A stretch of 64,000 nucleotides of DNA from Mesorhizobium sp. (GTDB taxonomy: Bacteria > Pseudomonadota > Alphaproteobacteria > Rhizobiales > Rhizobiaceae): NCBI GenBank assembly GCA_019635735.1, contig JAHBYX010000003.1, positions 124,001 to 188,000 on the forward strand. The letters are read 5' to 3'. Positions 45,072 to 54,742 of the stretch are shown here, one piece after another. A program made the translations under genes and the position numbers. Positions within the stretch are counted from its first letter, which is position 1; every line of letters begins with the position of its first letter. The notes beneath the pieces were generated by a model, which was not told the origin of the DNA, searched no databases, and was given only the letters and a program-made list of their open reading frames with translations.

Positions 45072-46211
45072 CTATCTCGTCAACACGACGCCAGCGTCGG
45101 GCGCGAAGGAGATCCACGCCTTGTCGTTCCAGCTCAGCGGATCCTCGGTGATGCGCGAGCTGTTGAGCGCGCTCGCCTTGACGACCTGACCGTCGACAAG
45201 CCGGACGTGATAGACCGTCATGTCGCCGAGGTAGGCCAGGTCGTAGATTTCGCCTTCCATGACATTGGCCGCGCCGTCGGGCTTCCTGGAGGAAACCTTG
45301 ATCTTCTCCGGCCGGATCGCGAACGCGACGGTGCTGCCCGCGGTGGCGTCACCCGCGTTTTCGACGCGGATCTGCGCCCCGCTCGCGCCGGTGATCGTCG
45401 CGGTCTTTTCCGATCGTTCGGCGACGGTGCCTTCCAGCATGTTCACGTTACCGACGAAATTGGCGACGAAGCGCGAAACCGGCGCTTCGTAGACCTCGGC
45501 CGGGGTCGCGACCTGCATGACCTGCCCCTTGTCGAGGATGGCGATGCGGTCGGCCATGGTCATCGCCTCTTCCTGGTCGTGCGTGACGACGACGAAGGTG
45601 AGACCGAGGTTCTGCTGCAGGTCCATCAGTTCGAACTGGGTCTCCTCGCGCAGCTTCTTGTCGAGCGCGCCCAGCGGTTCGTCGAGCAGCAGCACCTTGG
45701 GACGCTTGGCGACCGAACGCGCAAGCGCCACACGCTGGCGCTGGCCGCCCGACAATTGGTGCGGCTTGCGCTTGGCGAACTGCTCGAGTTTCACCAGCTT
45801 CAGCATGTCGGCGACGCGCTTGTCGATATCGGCCTTGGGCATGCCTTCCTGCTTCAGGCCGAAGGCAATGTTCTGCTCCACCGACATATGCGGGAAGAGC
45901 GCGTAGGACTGGAACATCATGTTGACCGGCCGCCTGTAGGGCGGAATGCCGCGCAGATCCTGGCCGTCGAGCAGGATGCGGCCGGACGTCGGTTCGTCGA
46001 AGCCGGCCAGCATGCGCAGCAACGTGGACTTGCCGCAGCCGGATGCGCCGAGAAGGGCGAAGAACTCCCGCTCATAGATCGCCAGCGACAGATTGTTGAC
46101 CGCGGTAAAGTCGCCGAACTTCTTGGTGACGTTCTCGAAGACGATATAGGGCTTCGCCGCCGGGTCGGTCCACGGCGAGAAGCTTCTGCGGATGCTGCCA
46201 AGCGATTTCAT
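45072..46211 (-). CDS. potG: Polyamine ABC transporter ATP-binding protein PotG-like
   Basis: 379 residues. Walker [10 protein letters not shown] near residues 54-62, signature [14 protein letters not shown] near 156-169, Walker [13 protein letters not shown] near 173-184 and switch His in [11 protein letters not shown] near 205-215. The C-terminal 130 residues are the TOBE regulatory domain (IRPEKIKVS). Energises putrescine uptake through PotHI. A hairpin separates it from potF upstream. Confidence 0.96.
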   Translation of the reverse strand: MKSLGSIRRSFSPWTDPAAKPYIVFENVTKKFGDFTAVNNLSLAIYEREFFALLGASGCGKSTLLRMLAGFDEPTSGRILLDGQDLRGIPPYRRPVNMMFQSYALFPHMSVEQNIAFGLKQEGMPKADIDKRVADMLKLVKLEQFAKRKPHQLSGGQRQRVALARSVAKRPKVLLLDEPLGALDKKLREETQFELMDLQQNLGLTFVVVTHDQEEAMTMADRIAILDKGQVMQVATPAEVYEAPVSRFVANFVGNVNMLEGTVAERSEKTATITGASGAQIRVENAGDATAGSTVAFAIRPEKIKVSSRKPDGAANVMEGEIYDLAYLGDMTVYHVRLVDGQVVKASALNSSRITEDPLSWNDKAWISFAPDAGVVLTR

Positions 46212-46241
46212 GTGCTACCCAGGTCCCCAATCCCGGAAATG

Positions 46242-46266
46242 AAAAGCCCCGGCGGTGCCGGGGCTT
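46242..46266 (-). terminator. Hairpin between potF and potG (partial terminator)
   Basis: On the minus strand AAGCCCCGGC-ACC-GCCGGGGCTT followed by TTC. A strong stem with a short T-run between binding-protein gene and the rest of the operon, typical for lowering downstream expression relative to the periplasmic protein. Confidence 0.65.
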
Positions 46267-46272
46267 CCCTGA

Positions 46273-47367
46273 TCACTGTCCGGAGACGATCTTGGTCCAG
46301 CTCCGGGTGATAAGGCGCTGCGTCTTCGGATCGTAAGGCAGCGTGATGAAGAGCTTCGCCATCGTCGCATCGTCCGGATAGATCGCCGGATCGTCCAGAA
46401 CCTCCTTGTCGAGGAGGGCCTGCGAGGCCTTGTTGCCGTTGGCGTAGAAGACGTAGTTCGACGCCTTCGCCGCGACTTCCGGCTTCATGATGTAGTTGAT
46501 GAAGGCATGCGCCTCGTCGACATGCTTGGCGTCGGCCGGGATCGCCAGCTGGTCGAACCACATCTCCGCACCTTCCGTGGGGATCACATAGGCGATCTCG
46601 ACGCCCTGGTCGGCCTCGGCGGCGCGGTCGCGCGCCTGGAACACGTCGCCCGACCAGCCGACGGCCAGGCAGATGTCGCCGTTGGCCAGCGCATTGATGT
46701 ATTCGGAGGAATGGAACTTGCGCACATAGGGGCGGATCGAGAGCAGAAGTTCCTCGGCCTTGGTGATGTCGGCCGGATCGCGGCTGTCCGGATTGAGGCC
46801 CAGATAGGCGAGCGCCGTCGGGATGATCTCCTGCGGCGCGTCGAGCATGTAGACGCCGCACTCGTTGAGCTTCTTCATCGATTCCGGATCGAAGACGGTC
46901 TTCCACGAGTCGATCTTGTCGACGCCGAGAGCGTCCTGGATCTTCTTGACGTTGTAGCCGATGCCGGTCGTGCCCCACATGTAGTTGACCGAATAGGCGT
47001 TCTCGGGATCGTATTTCGCCGTCTGCGTCGCCACCACGTCCCACATGTTGGAGATGTTCGGCAGCTTTGCCTTGTCGAGCTTCTGGAAAACGCCGGCCTG
47101 GATCTGGCGTGCGAGGAACGCGCCGGTCGGAACGACGACGTCGTAGCCGGTTCCGCCCGCGAGCAGCTTGGTTTCGAGGATCTCGTTGGAATCGAACACG
47201 TCGTAGACGACCTTGATGCCGGTTTCCTTGGTGAAGTCCTCAAGGATGGAATCGTCGATATAGTCCGACCAGTTGTAGACGTTGACGACCTTGTCCTGAG
47301 CGAAGGCCGAAAAAGCGAAGATGCTTGCCAAGGTCGTCGCGGTCGCGAGCCCGATAGCTTTGCGCAT
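46273..47367 (-). CDS. potF: Putrescine/polyamine-binding periplasmic protein PotF-like
   Basis: 364 residues from ATG 47367 with ribosome site AGAGGAGAATACTCG; the frame extends upstream but without signal. Signal peptide (KAIGLATATTLASIFAFSAFAQ) and then VVNVYNWSDYIDDSILEDF, the PotF/PotD signature. GGTGYDVVVPTGAFLARQI, MWGTTGIGYN and LAVGWSGDVFQARDRA carry polyamine-binding Trp/Asp residues. Leads the potFGHI operon. Confidence 0.95.
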   Translation of the reverse strand: MRKAIGLATATTLASIFAFSAFAQDKVVNVYNWSDYIDDSILEDFTKETGIKVVYDVFDSNEILETKLLAGGTGYDVVVPTGAFLARQIQAGVFQKLDKAKLPNISNMWDVVATQTAKYDPENAYSVNYMWGTTGIGYNVKKIQDALGVDKIDSWKTVFDPESMKKLNECGVYMLDAPQEIIPTALAYLGLNPDSRDPADITKAEELLLSIRPYVRKFHSSEYINALANGDICLAVGWSGDVFQARDRAAEADQGVEIAYVIPTEGAEMWFDQLAIPADAKHVDEAHAFINYIMKPEVAAKASNYVFYANGNKASQALLDKEVLDDPAIYPDDATMAKLFITLPYDPKTQRLITRSWTKIVSGQ

Positions 47368-47435
47368 CGAGTATTCTCCTCTGATTGCCCCAATCCCGGC
47401 TCGCACAGCGGTCCTTCACGGCCGGGTTCGGACAC

Positions 47436-47464
47436 AGCCTATTGGCGTTTTCGCAGTGCGGCAA
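47436..47464 (-). promoter_or_regulatory. Predicted promoter of potFGHI
   Basis: On the minus strand TTGCCG (47464-47459), 17-bp spacer, TAGGCT (47441-47436). Start near 47429, leader about 60 nt. Box quality moderate. Confidence 0.45.
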
Positions 47465-47515
47465 GCCTCGAAATCCAAGACCAAAGGGGCAAACCCGGCC
47501 GCGCCAGGGCTTTGG

Positions 47516-48451
47516 TCAGCGCGGAGCGGGAACGCCGGTGACGCCGGGTCTTTGCGGCCGCGCCTGGCGGCGGAACTCGAGGCCAATGTGGACGAGGAGT
47601 GCTGCGAAGATGACCGTTCCGCCGATGACGGTCCGCACCGACGGCGTCTCTGCGTGGATCAGCCAGACCCAGACGGGGCCGAGGACGGTCTCCAGCGTTC
47701 CGAGCAGCGCCGCAAAGGCGGCCGGGATCAGCCGGGCGCCCGTCGCGAACAGCGCGAGCCCCAGGCCTAGATTCAGCGCGCCGAAGGCGAACAGCCAGGC
47801 CATGTCGACAGCGCCCACCGCGAAGGCCGACGCCTGGGTCGCGGCGAAGGCCGCCGCGATCAGCGTGCCGAGGCAGGTCGCAGGCGTCATGCGCACATGG
47901 GCGAAGCGGCGGGTGATCACCGTCGCCGAGGAGAACGCAACGGCAATCAGCAACGCCAGTCCGTCGCCGATCGGGGAGACGTCGCCGGTGAAGGATTCCG
48001 ACACCATGATGGCGACGCCGCCAATGACCACCGCGATGGCGAGCCAGGTCGCAAGCGAGACCTTCTCGCGGTAGATGATCCATCCCATGAGGGCCGCGAG
48101 CAGCGGCACGCCGGCCTGCATCAGGACGATGTTGGCGACCGTCGTATAGGCGAGCGCGACGACGAAGGAGGTGGATGCGACGGCGAAGCAGATGCCGACC
48201 GCAAGGCCCGGCAGGCCCATGTTCCTGAACAGCGCTATCGTGCCGCGCATGCCGTCGCGCCACAGCATGAAACCGATGAGGAAGGCGGCGGCCCAGACGG
48301 AGCGCCAGAAGACCATGGTCCAGCTCTCCGCCTCGATGAACCTCGCGATCGCGCCGCCGAAGCTCCAGAAGAGCGCCGACAGCGTGACCAGGAGGAACCC
48401 CAGCCGTTCGTCGCCGCGCGCGGGCGAAGCCTGTTTTGCCATCTCTGCCAT
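47516..48451 (-). CDS. DMT-superfamily transporter (EamA domains)
   Basis: 311 residues with ten predicted helices in two EamA repeats (LSALFWSFGGAIARFIEAESWTMVFWRS at the start of the first; ALFATGARLIPAAFAALLGTLETVLGPVWVWL in the second, near residues 234-265). Such transporters export metabolites such as amino acids; substrate unknown. ATG 48451; ATG 48442 is possible. Two bp-level features suggest it stands alone: potF promoter downstream and divergent MsrQ-like gene upstream. Confidence 0.88.
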   Translation of the reverse strand: MAEMAKQASPARGDERLGFLLVTLSALFWSFGGAIARFIEAESWTMVFWRSVWAAAFLIGFMLWRDGMRGTIALFRNMGLPGLAVGICFAVASTSFVVALAYTTVANIVLMQAGVPLLAALMGWIIYREKVSLATWLAIAVVIGGVAIMVSESFTGDVSPIGDGLALLIAVAFSSATVITRRFAHVRMTPATCLGTLIAAAFAATQASAFAVGAVDMAWLFAFGALNLGLGLALFATGARLIPAAFAALLGTLETVLGPVWVWLIHAETPSVRTVIGGTVIFAALLVHIGLEFRRQARPQRPGVTGVPAPR

Positions 48452-48582
48452 GATCAGATGCCGTGTTGCCGGCAGCGCGATTGCGCAGGCCGGGCGAATC
48501 TCCCTATCGCGTTAGAGCAGAAGCGCTAGGCTCGCGTGATCCAGCCGGCGCTTTGGTTTGTATCACCTGCGACACGGAGCAC

Positions 48583-49173
48583 ATGGCAGCCCCTTCGCGC
48601 TCGACCGCCGTCCTCACCCTCCTGCTCGTCCTGCCGGCGGTTCTGCTCGTTGCCGGGCTGGCGAGTGGCGAGCCGTGGCGTTTCGCGATCCGTCCCTCGG
48701 GCGACTTCGCCGCGAAGCTGCTGGTTTTCACGCTCTCGATCTCGCCGCTGCGGGTTCTCTTTCCACAAAGCCGTTGGACCGCCTGGCTGATGTCTCGCCG
48801 CCGCATCTTCGGGCTCTCGGCCTTTTTGTACGCCCTGTTCCACCTCGCGGTCTTCTGCGCCAGCATCGGCCGGCTCGACTGGATCCTGGAGGGCATGGCT
48901 TTCGCCTCGATGTGGACCGGCTGGATCGCCTTCGGCCTGCTTGCAACGGTCGCCTCGATCTCCAATGCCGCCGCCATGGCCCGCCTCGGCCATTGGTGGA
49001 AACGAATCCAGCGACTTGCCTATCCGGCTGCGGTCCTGACGCTGGCGCACTGGCTGCTGCTCAGCCGCTCGTCGACCGAGGCGCTGCTCCACGCCGCTCC
49101 GGTCGCGGGGCTTTGGATCGCCTGTGGCACGAGACGTTTTTCTTCGCCGGTTGCCCGTGCTAAGCTTAAATAG
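48583..49173 (+). CDS. MsrQ-like haem-binding membrane protein (ferric-reductase-like domain)
   Basis: 196 residues from ATG 48583 (ribosome site ACACGGAGCAC). Five to six hydrophobic helices with conserved His residues in ALFHLAVF and LTLAHWLLL, and SISPLRVLF near the second helix, as in MsrQ/YedZ. MsrQ passes electrons to the periplasmic methionine sulfoxide reductase MsrP, but no msrP gene is adjacent here, so it may serve another partner. Its stop overlaps the ribosome site of the following antitoxin gene. Confidence 0.8.
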   Translation: MAAPSRSTAVLTLLLVLPAVLLVAGLASGEPWRFAIRPSGDFAAKLLVFTLSISPLRVLFPQSRWTAWLMSRRRIFGLSAFLYALFHLAVFCASIGRLDWILEGMAFASMWTGWIAFGLLATVASISNAAAMARLGHWWKRIQRLAYPAAVLTLAHWLLLSRSSTEALLHAAPVAGLWIACGTRRFSSPVARAKLK

Positions 49174-49182
49174 GAGCAGACC

Positions 49183-49380
49183 ATGAACCAGATTTTGAAG
49201 CGCGCGGTTACCGAAGTCGAAAGCCTGTCCGACAAGGAACAGGAAGAGCTTGGGCACGCGCTGATGGAGATGGCACTGCGCAAGAAGCTCGAAGCGATGT
49301 TTGCAGCATCCGACGCCGAAGGCGGCGAGACGCTTCACGACGAGGTCTTCGATAGGCTCCTCACGAAGATCCGTGGCTAA
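49183..49380 (+). CDS. ParD-like antitoxin of ParDE module 1
   Basis: 65 residues, helical and acidic: VTEVESLSDKEQEELGHALMEMALRKKLEAMFA, then the GGETLHDEVFDRLLTKIRG tail that probably wraps the toxin. This tail is shared with the antitoxin at 50744 (GGETPSEQVFAELRARHGL), so the two modules are related. A DNA-binding ribbon-helix-helix motif is not obvious. ATG 49183 follows AGGAGCAGACC directly after the msrQ-like stop. Confidence 0.75.
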   Translation: MNQILKRAVTEVESLSDKEQEELGHALMEMALRKKLEAMFAASDAEGGETLHDEVFDRLLTKIRG

Positions 49381-49672
49381 GATCGTCTGGCGCGATCGTG
49401 CGATCCGCCACCTCGAGGCAATCGGCGAATACCTGCGAGCACGCAGCCCACGAGCTGCGGAGCGCTATGTTTCCGAGCTAGGGATCTCGGTCGCGTCTCT
49501 GGCGGTGTTTCCCGAGAAGGGGCGACAGTTCGACAAGAGGCGACGCGTCCTAATCTTCCGGAATCACCTGGTTCTCTACGTGGTCGATTCACGTACCGAC
49601 AGTGTCTTCATCGCAGACATCATCGACGGCAGGCGCGACATCCCAAGCGTGATCCGCTATCTCTCCGATTGA
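49373..49672 (+). CDS. ParE-family toxin of ParDE module 1
   Basis: 99 residues from GTG 49373, overlapping the antitoxin by 8 bp. RelE/ParE fold: WRDRAIRHLEAIGEYLRARSP, FPEKGRQFD, RVLIFRNHLVLYVVDS, FIADIIDGRRD. ParE toxins typically poison gyrase; RelE members cut mRNA. The segment GRQFD...RVLIFRNH is nearly repeated in the second module. Co-translated with its antitoxin. Confidence 0.85.
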   Translation: MAKIVWRDRAIRHLEAIGEYLRARSPRAAERYVSELGISVASLAVFPEKGRQFDKRRRVLIFRNHLVLYVVDSRTDSVFIADIIDGRRDIPSVIRYLSD

Positions 49673-49707
49673 GTTCGAATGAACCACCGTTTCGGAGGAG
49701 ACCCTTC

Positions 49708-50685
49708 ATGCAGGCAGCCTGGTACGAGAGGAACGGCGCGGCGGCGCAGGTTCTCAATGTCGGCGACATGGACATGCCGGAGCCCGGACCGAACGAGGTG
49801 CGGGTCAAGATCCATACATCGGGTGTCAACCCGTCGGACGTGAAGAGCCGGCGCGGGCGGCCGCCGATGTTTCCACGGATCATCCCGCATTCGGACGGGG
49901 CGGGCGTCATCGATGCCGTCGGCAAGGGCATCGACCATACCCGTATCGGCGAACGGGTGTGGCTCTGGAACGCGCAGTGGAAGCGGGCCTTCGGCACGGC
50001 GGCGGAATATTGCGTGCTTCCTTCCGAACAGGCCGTGCACCTCCCGAAGCGGGTCGACTTCGCCGCCGGAGCATGCCTCGGCATCCCCGCGCTCACGGCC
50101 CTTCAGGCCGTCCGCCACCTCGGGCAGATCGGCGGCAAGACCATTCTCATCACCGGGGCGGGATCGTCGGTCGGATACTACGCGTCGCAGTTCGCCAAGG
50201 CACGCGGAGCGCGCGTGATCGGCACGGCATCCGCCGCCAAGGCAGAGCATGCCCGCCACGGCGGAGCGGACTTCGTCGTCGACTACCAGGCGAAGGACGT
50301 CGCGAGCGTGGTGAAGCATCTCACCCAGGGCAAGGGTGTCGACGGCATCATCGACATGGACCTGTCGTCGACGGCCACGCTGATCGCCGAGGCGGTGATG
50401 GTGCCCCATGGTACGATGGTCTGCTACGGTTCGAACCTGGCAGGCGACATCGCGCTCAATTTCCCCGCGCTCCTGTGGAACAGCTACACTCTCAAGGTCT
50501 TCCTGGTCTACGAGCTGAAGCCGGAGGAACGCCGGGCGACGACCGCCGAACTGACCAGATTCCTCGAGGACGGCGGTGTCAAGCACTCGGTCGGGCCGCG
50601 CTTCCTGCTACGCGACATCGCACGAGCGCATGAGGAGGTCGAGGGCGGCAAGGCGATCGGCAATGTGGTGCTGGACGTGGCGTAG
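49708..50685 (+). CDS. NADPH:quinone reductase/zeta-crystallin-like MDR oxidoreductase
   Basis: 325 residues; ATG 49708 with strong ribosome site GGAGGAGACCCTTC. N-terminal GroES-like domain (PGPNEVRVKIHTSGVNPSDVKSR, PHSDGAGVIDAVG) and a Rossmann domain with ITGAGSSVGYYASQFAKARGARVIGTAS, the NADPH-binding motif. It lacks the zinc-binding cysteines of alcohol dehydrogenases, so a quinone oxidoreductase of the QOR group is most likely. Sits alone between two related ParDE modules. Confidence 0.88.
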   Translation: MQAAWYERNGAAAQVLNVGDMDMPEPGPNEVRVKIHTSGVNPSDVKSRRGRPPMFPRIIPHSDGAGVIDAVGKGIDHTRIGERVWLWNAQWKRAFGTAAEYCVLPSEQAVHLPKRVDFAAGACLGIPALTALQAVRHLGQIGGKTILITGAGSSVGYYASQFAKARGARVIGTASAAKAEHARHGGADFVVDYQAKDVASVVKHLTQGKGVDGIIDMDLSSTATLIAEAVMVPHGTMVCYGSNLAGDIALNFPALLWNSYTLKVFLVYELKPEERRATTAELTRFLEDGGVKHSVGPRFLLRDIARAHEEVEGGKAIGNVVLDVA

Positions 50686-50743
50686 CCGTGGCTACTTCCA
50701 ACGCATCGTGCTATTCTAAATTGATCTAAGATAGGAAACTCCT

Positions 50744-50944
50744 GTGGCGCGTCACGCTTCGAAAAAGATTGGAGATCGCGAGGACAGTGGCGTGGAGCTG
50801 TCCGACGCTGACGTGACGCGATTGCTGAGCGACCCTGCCTTCCGAAGCAAGATCGACGCGCTTCTTGCAGAAGCCGAGACACGTGGCGGTGAAACGCCAT
50901 CAGAACAGGTCTTTGCCGAGCTTCGCGCCAGGCATGGCCTTTGA
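50744..50944 (+). CDS. ParD-like antitoxin of ParDE module 2
   Basis: 66 residues from GTG 50744. N-terminal half basic and polar (ARHASKKIGDREDSGVELSDADV), C-terminal half helical with the shared GGET motif. The fragment is the paralogue of the antitoxin at 49183. The gene is intact although its toxin partner is broken. Ribosome site AGGAAACTCCT overlaps the start region. Confidence 0.7.
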   Translation: MARHASKKIGDREDSGVELSDADVTRLLSDPAFRSKIDALLAEAETRGGETPSEQVFAELRARHGL

Positions 50945-51227
50945 GCTGATCTTCCTCGACCAGGCGCGGAACGATCTTCGCGACCTTTTCAACCATCTGT
51001 ACTTACTTAGCCCCCGCGCCGCAATCAGCTATGTCAATGGCCTGGAGAAGGCATGCGAAAGGCTCCGAACCTTTCCGCGATCCGGACGGCAGTACGACGA
51101 TTGATACCGAGTTCTCGTTCACCGCAACCATCTGATTTTTTATCGGATTTCAGATTCCGCATCCGTTCACGTTGTCACGATCGTCGATGGACGACGCGAC
51201 CCTTCGTCTTTTTTCGAACGGAAGTAG
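50934..51227 (+). pseudogene. ParE-family toxin of module 2, interrupted by an in-frame TGA
   Basis: Reading from ATG 50934 gives 56 codons ending GRQYDD then TGA at 51102-51104. The same frame continues as YRVLVHRNHLIFYRI and VVTIVDGRRDP to a TAG at 51225-51227, 97 codons in total. This aligns with module 1, GRQFDKRRRVLIFRNHLVLY, where the position after two residues is Arg; CGA to TGA is a single base change. So this is a recently broken toxin, unless TGA is read through. Confidence 0.8.
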
Positions 51228-51232
51228 TCAAA

Positions 51233-52681
51233 TCACCTGAAATCGAACGCGCTTAGTCCCGTCACCATCTCGTCGAGGCTCAACGGCCGCGTCACCGGCG
51301 GTTCGGCCCGCGCCAGGCAGCCGGAGCGCTCGCATAGCCGGCAGGCCGCGCCGATCGGGGTGGCGGGGACATGTCCGGGTTTCGAGACCGTTCCCGGCGC
51401 GGCGCCGGGAAGCGCGGCCGAATAGACGATCTCGTCCTTGAAGCCGATGTCGCAGCCGAGCAGCAGCGCGGTGCGGCGCGGGCGCTCGTTGAAGGCGCCC
51501 TGCGGACCTTCGAGCGTGCGGGCAATCGTCAGGAACTCAGCGCCGTCGGGCATCTCGACCGCCTCGACCAGGATCTGGGACGGCTGGGCGAAGGCCGCAT
51601 GCACCGGCAGTTTCGGGCAGCCGCCGCCGAAGCGGGCCTGGGGAAATCCCTGTGCGCCCGCCTTGCGGAAGCGGTGGCCGGCATTGTCGACTTCGAGCAT
51701 GAAGAACGGCACGCCCTGAGCGCCCGGCCGCTGCAGCATGGTCAGACGGTTGGCCGCCTGCTCGAAGGACACGCCGAAGCGCGAGCGCAGGACGTCGATG
51801 TCGTAGCGCGAGCGCTGCGCGGCGGCATGGAAGGCGCCGTAAGGCATCATCAGAGCGTGGGCGGCATAGCGGGCGAGTTCGAAACGGCCGAGCCGCCGCG
51901 CCTCGTCGGAGGACAGTTTGAGCGCCTGCAGCTCGGCGCCGATGGCGACGCCCATGCGCACGAGACAGGCTTCCATCGCCACCTCGCGCAGCTGGTCGAA
52001 GGGCGACAGGCGCTCCGAGATGAACAGGCGCTGGGAGTGGCGGTCGTAGCGGCGGCGCCAGTTGGGCATGGTCGCAACAGGTAGCACGCGGACCACGATC
52101 CCTGCCTCGCGCTTCAGCCATGCCTTCAGCGCACCGAGCAGGTCGTCGCCGGGCTGGAGCAGCGCGGTGAAGGCGTCCGCCTCCTCCTCGATCGAGGCAA
52201 AGTGATTTGCCCGCCGCTCGAACACTTCATGCACCTCGTCGATCGGCAGGCGCGCGGACGACAGCGCGGTGGCACGGCCGTCGCGGGCGAGCATTTCCGA
52301 GAGATCCGACAGGCGCTCGGCCTGCTCGCGGTAGGCGCGGAAGAGCTTGATTACGCCCGACGAGACGTTGGGCGCGGCTTCGGCGATCTCGAGCAGTTCC
52401 TGGTCGCCCGGCAGTTCGCCCGCCAGCAGCGGATCGGCGAAGACCTCCCGCAGCTGCGAGACGGTGCCGCCGGCCTCGGCCTGCAGTTCGTCAGGCTCGA
52501 CCTTGTAGACGGAGGCGAGCTTGAGGATGAGCTGAACAGTCAGCGGCCGCTGGTTGCGCTCGATGAGGTTGAGGTAGGACGGCGAGATCCCCAGCCCCTC
52601 GGCCATCGCCGTCTGGGTCAGTCCCTTGGCGTTGCGGATGCGCCGGATGCGCGGCCCCGCGAAAATCTTCTGCTCGGCCAT
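51233..52681 (-). CDS. ScfR/RamB-type XRE regulator with short-chain fatty-acyl domain (DUF2083)
   Basis: 482 residues. N-terminal Cro/CI-type helix-turn-helix (RIRNAKGLTQTAMAEGLGISPSYLNLIERNQRPLT in family position, residues 13-47), then an IrrE/M78-like region near 180-300 without the HExxH zinc motif, and a C-terminal cysteine-containing DUF2083 domain (CRLCERSGCLARAEPP near 445-460). This class (RamB, MccR, PccR) regulates glyoxylate-shunt or propionyl-CoA genes in response to acyl-CoA. It is divergent from aceA, which fits that role. Confidence 0.9.
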   Translation of the reverse strand: MAEQKIFAGPRIRRIRNAKGLTQTAMAEGLGISPSYLNLIERNQRPLTVQLILKLASVYKVEPDELQAEAGGTVSQLREVFADPLLAGELPGDQELLEIAEAAPNVSSGVIKLFRAYREQAERLSDLSEMLARDGRATALSSARLPIDEVHEVFERRANHFASIEEEADAFTALLQPGDDLLGALKAWLKREAGIVVRVLPVATMPNWRRRYDRHSQRLFISERLSPFDQLREVAMEACLVRMGVAIGAELQALKLSSDEARRLGRFELARYAAHALMMPYGAFHAAAQRSRYDIDVLRSRFGVSFEQAANRLTMLQRPGAQGVPFFMLEVDNAGHRFRKAGAQGFPQARFGGGCPKLPVHAAFAQPSQILVEAVEMPDGAEFLTIARTLEGPQGAFNERPRRTALLLGCDIGFKDEIVYSAALPGAAPGTVSKPGHVPATPIGAACRLCERSGCLARAEPPVTRPLSLDEMVTGLSAFDFR

Positions 52682-52712
52682 CTCGACCCACCCGCAGCGA
52701 TTTGTACGGCAA

Positions 52713-52862
52713 TTTACAATGTCCGACAGGCCGCCGGCGGCTTCTCGGTTTTTACAAGATTTACATCTTTACATCGCCGATCGGTAAATCGCAACACAGG
52801 ATAACTTCATTCTTTCGTTGGTTTTGCGATCTTTTCTGGCGAATTGTGCGTTGCGATGTAAA
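52713..52862. promoter_or_regulatory. Cluster of TTTACA motifs between regulator and aceA genes
   Basis: TTTACA occurs at 52713, 52751, 52760 and 52768, and inverted as TGTAAA at 52857-52862; the middle three are spaced 8-9 bp apart. TTGTA...TACAA at 52702-52719 forms an inverted pair. Likely binding sites of the regulator at 51233-52681 controlling both divergent genes. No clear -10/-35 boxes were found. Confidence 0.5.
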
Positions 52863-52922
52863 TGCGTTCACATCGGAAACGACGGGGCGAGCAGTCCCGT
52901 CCTGCCATTTGGAGACTCCGCG

Positions 52923-54212
<1,290 letters not shown>

Positions 54213-54232
54213 GCGACCGGCGCGACAGAAAA

Positions 54233-54256
54233 TCTCCGGGACACCTGCCCCGGAGA
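54233..54256 (+). promoter_or_regulatory. Hairpin after aceA, without T-run
   Basis: TCTCCGGG-N8-CCCGGAGA. It lies between the aceA stop and the next gene. Without a T-run it is probably not a Rho-independent terminator; it may stabilise the aceA message. Confidence 0.45.
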
Positions 54257-54312
54257 GATGTAACAGAGGAAACGCCCAGGAGCGGCCACGAAAAGCCTAA
54301 GGAACGACTGCC

Positions 54313-54555
54313 ATGACCCCGAGAACCCGTGTCAAGGAACGCGCCGAGGAACAGTCCTCGTCGATGAGCGACGACCAGCAGGCGGTGATCCGCATGGTCG
54401 CCAACGATCTGCATCGCCTGAACCAGTCGGTGATGAAGGCGGTCGAGGCGGGTGTATCGGTAGAGCTGGTCCGCTCCGCCCGCCACCATGGCGGCGAGGG
54501 CAACTGGGGCGATCTGCTGATTCCGGTGATCGTGACGCAGTCGAACAAGTCCTGA
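54313..54555 (+). CDS. Conserved small protein downstream of aceA
   Basis: 80 residues, ATG 54313 with AAGGAACGACTGCC. Charged and helical in its first half (TRVKERAEEQSSSMSDDQQAVIRMVANDLHRLNQSVMKAVEAG), then GVSVELVRSARHHGGEGNWGDLLIPVIVTQ. It stands directly behind aceA and is followed by a strong terminator, so it is probably expressed with isocitrate lyase. No membrane segment. Function unknown; I do not name a family. Confidence 0.7.
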   Translation: MTPRTRVKERAEEQSSSMSDDQQAVIRMVANDLHRLNQSVMKAVEAGVSVELVRSARHHGGEGNWGDLLIPVIVTQSNKS

Positions 54556-54580
54556 TCGGATCTGCCGCGAGGCGAACAGG

Positions 54581-54613
54581 AAAAGGCCGGTGGAGAAGTC
54601 CGCCGGCCTTTTT
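54581..54613 (+). terminator. Strong Rho-independent terminator of the aceA unit
   Basis: AAAAGGCCGG and CCGGCCTTTTT pair around a 12-base loop, followed by TTT. Ends the aceA and small-protein transcript. Confidence 0.9.
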
Positions 54614-54742
54614 CGCTTTGCTTGACATGAAATCCCGCGATAGTTGACATCGATCCAGCGTCGGGTCGGGCTGGTCGACGCGATCGGATATCCCGGTAGG
54701 CACGCCGGGCCATCTTGACCAACAGCCTGCGGGGCCCGTCCG

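Noticed and set aside
48526..49338. 270-codon minus-strand frame opposite the MsrQ-like gene
   Set aside because: Charged, Arg/Gln/Asp-rich shadow translation with no hydrophobic or family pattern.
51233..52681. Phage-repressor interpretation of the XRE-type protein
   Set aside because: It carries the long acyl-sensing DUF2083 region and faces aceA; no phage genes are near.
54233..54256. Hairpin after aceA as a Rho-independent terminator
   Set aside because: No T-run follows; a real terminator lies further on at 54581-54613.
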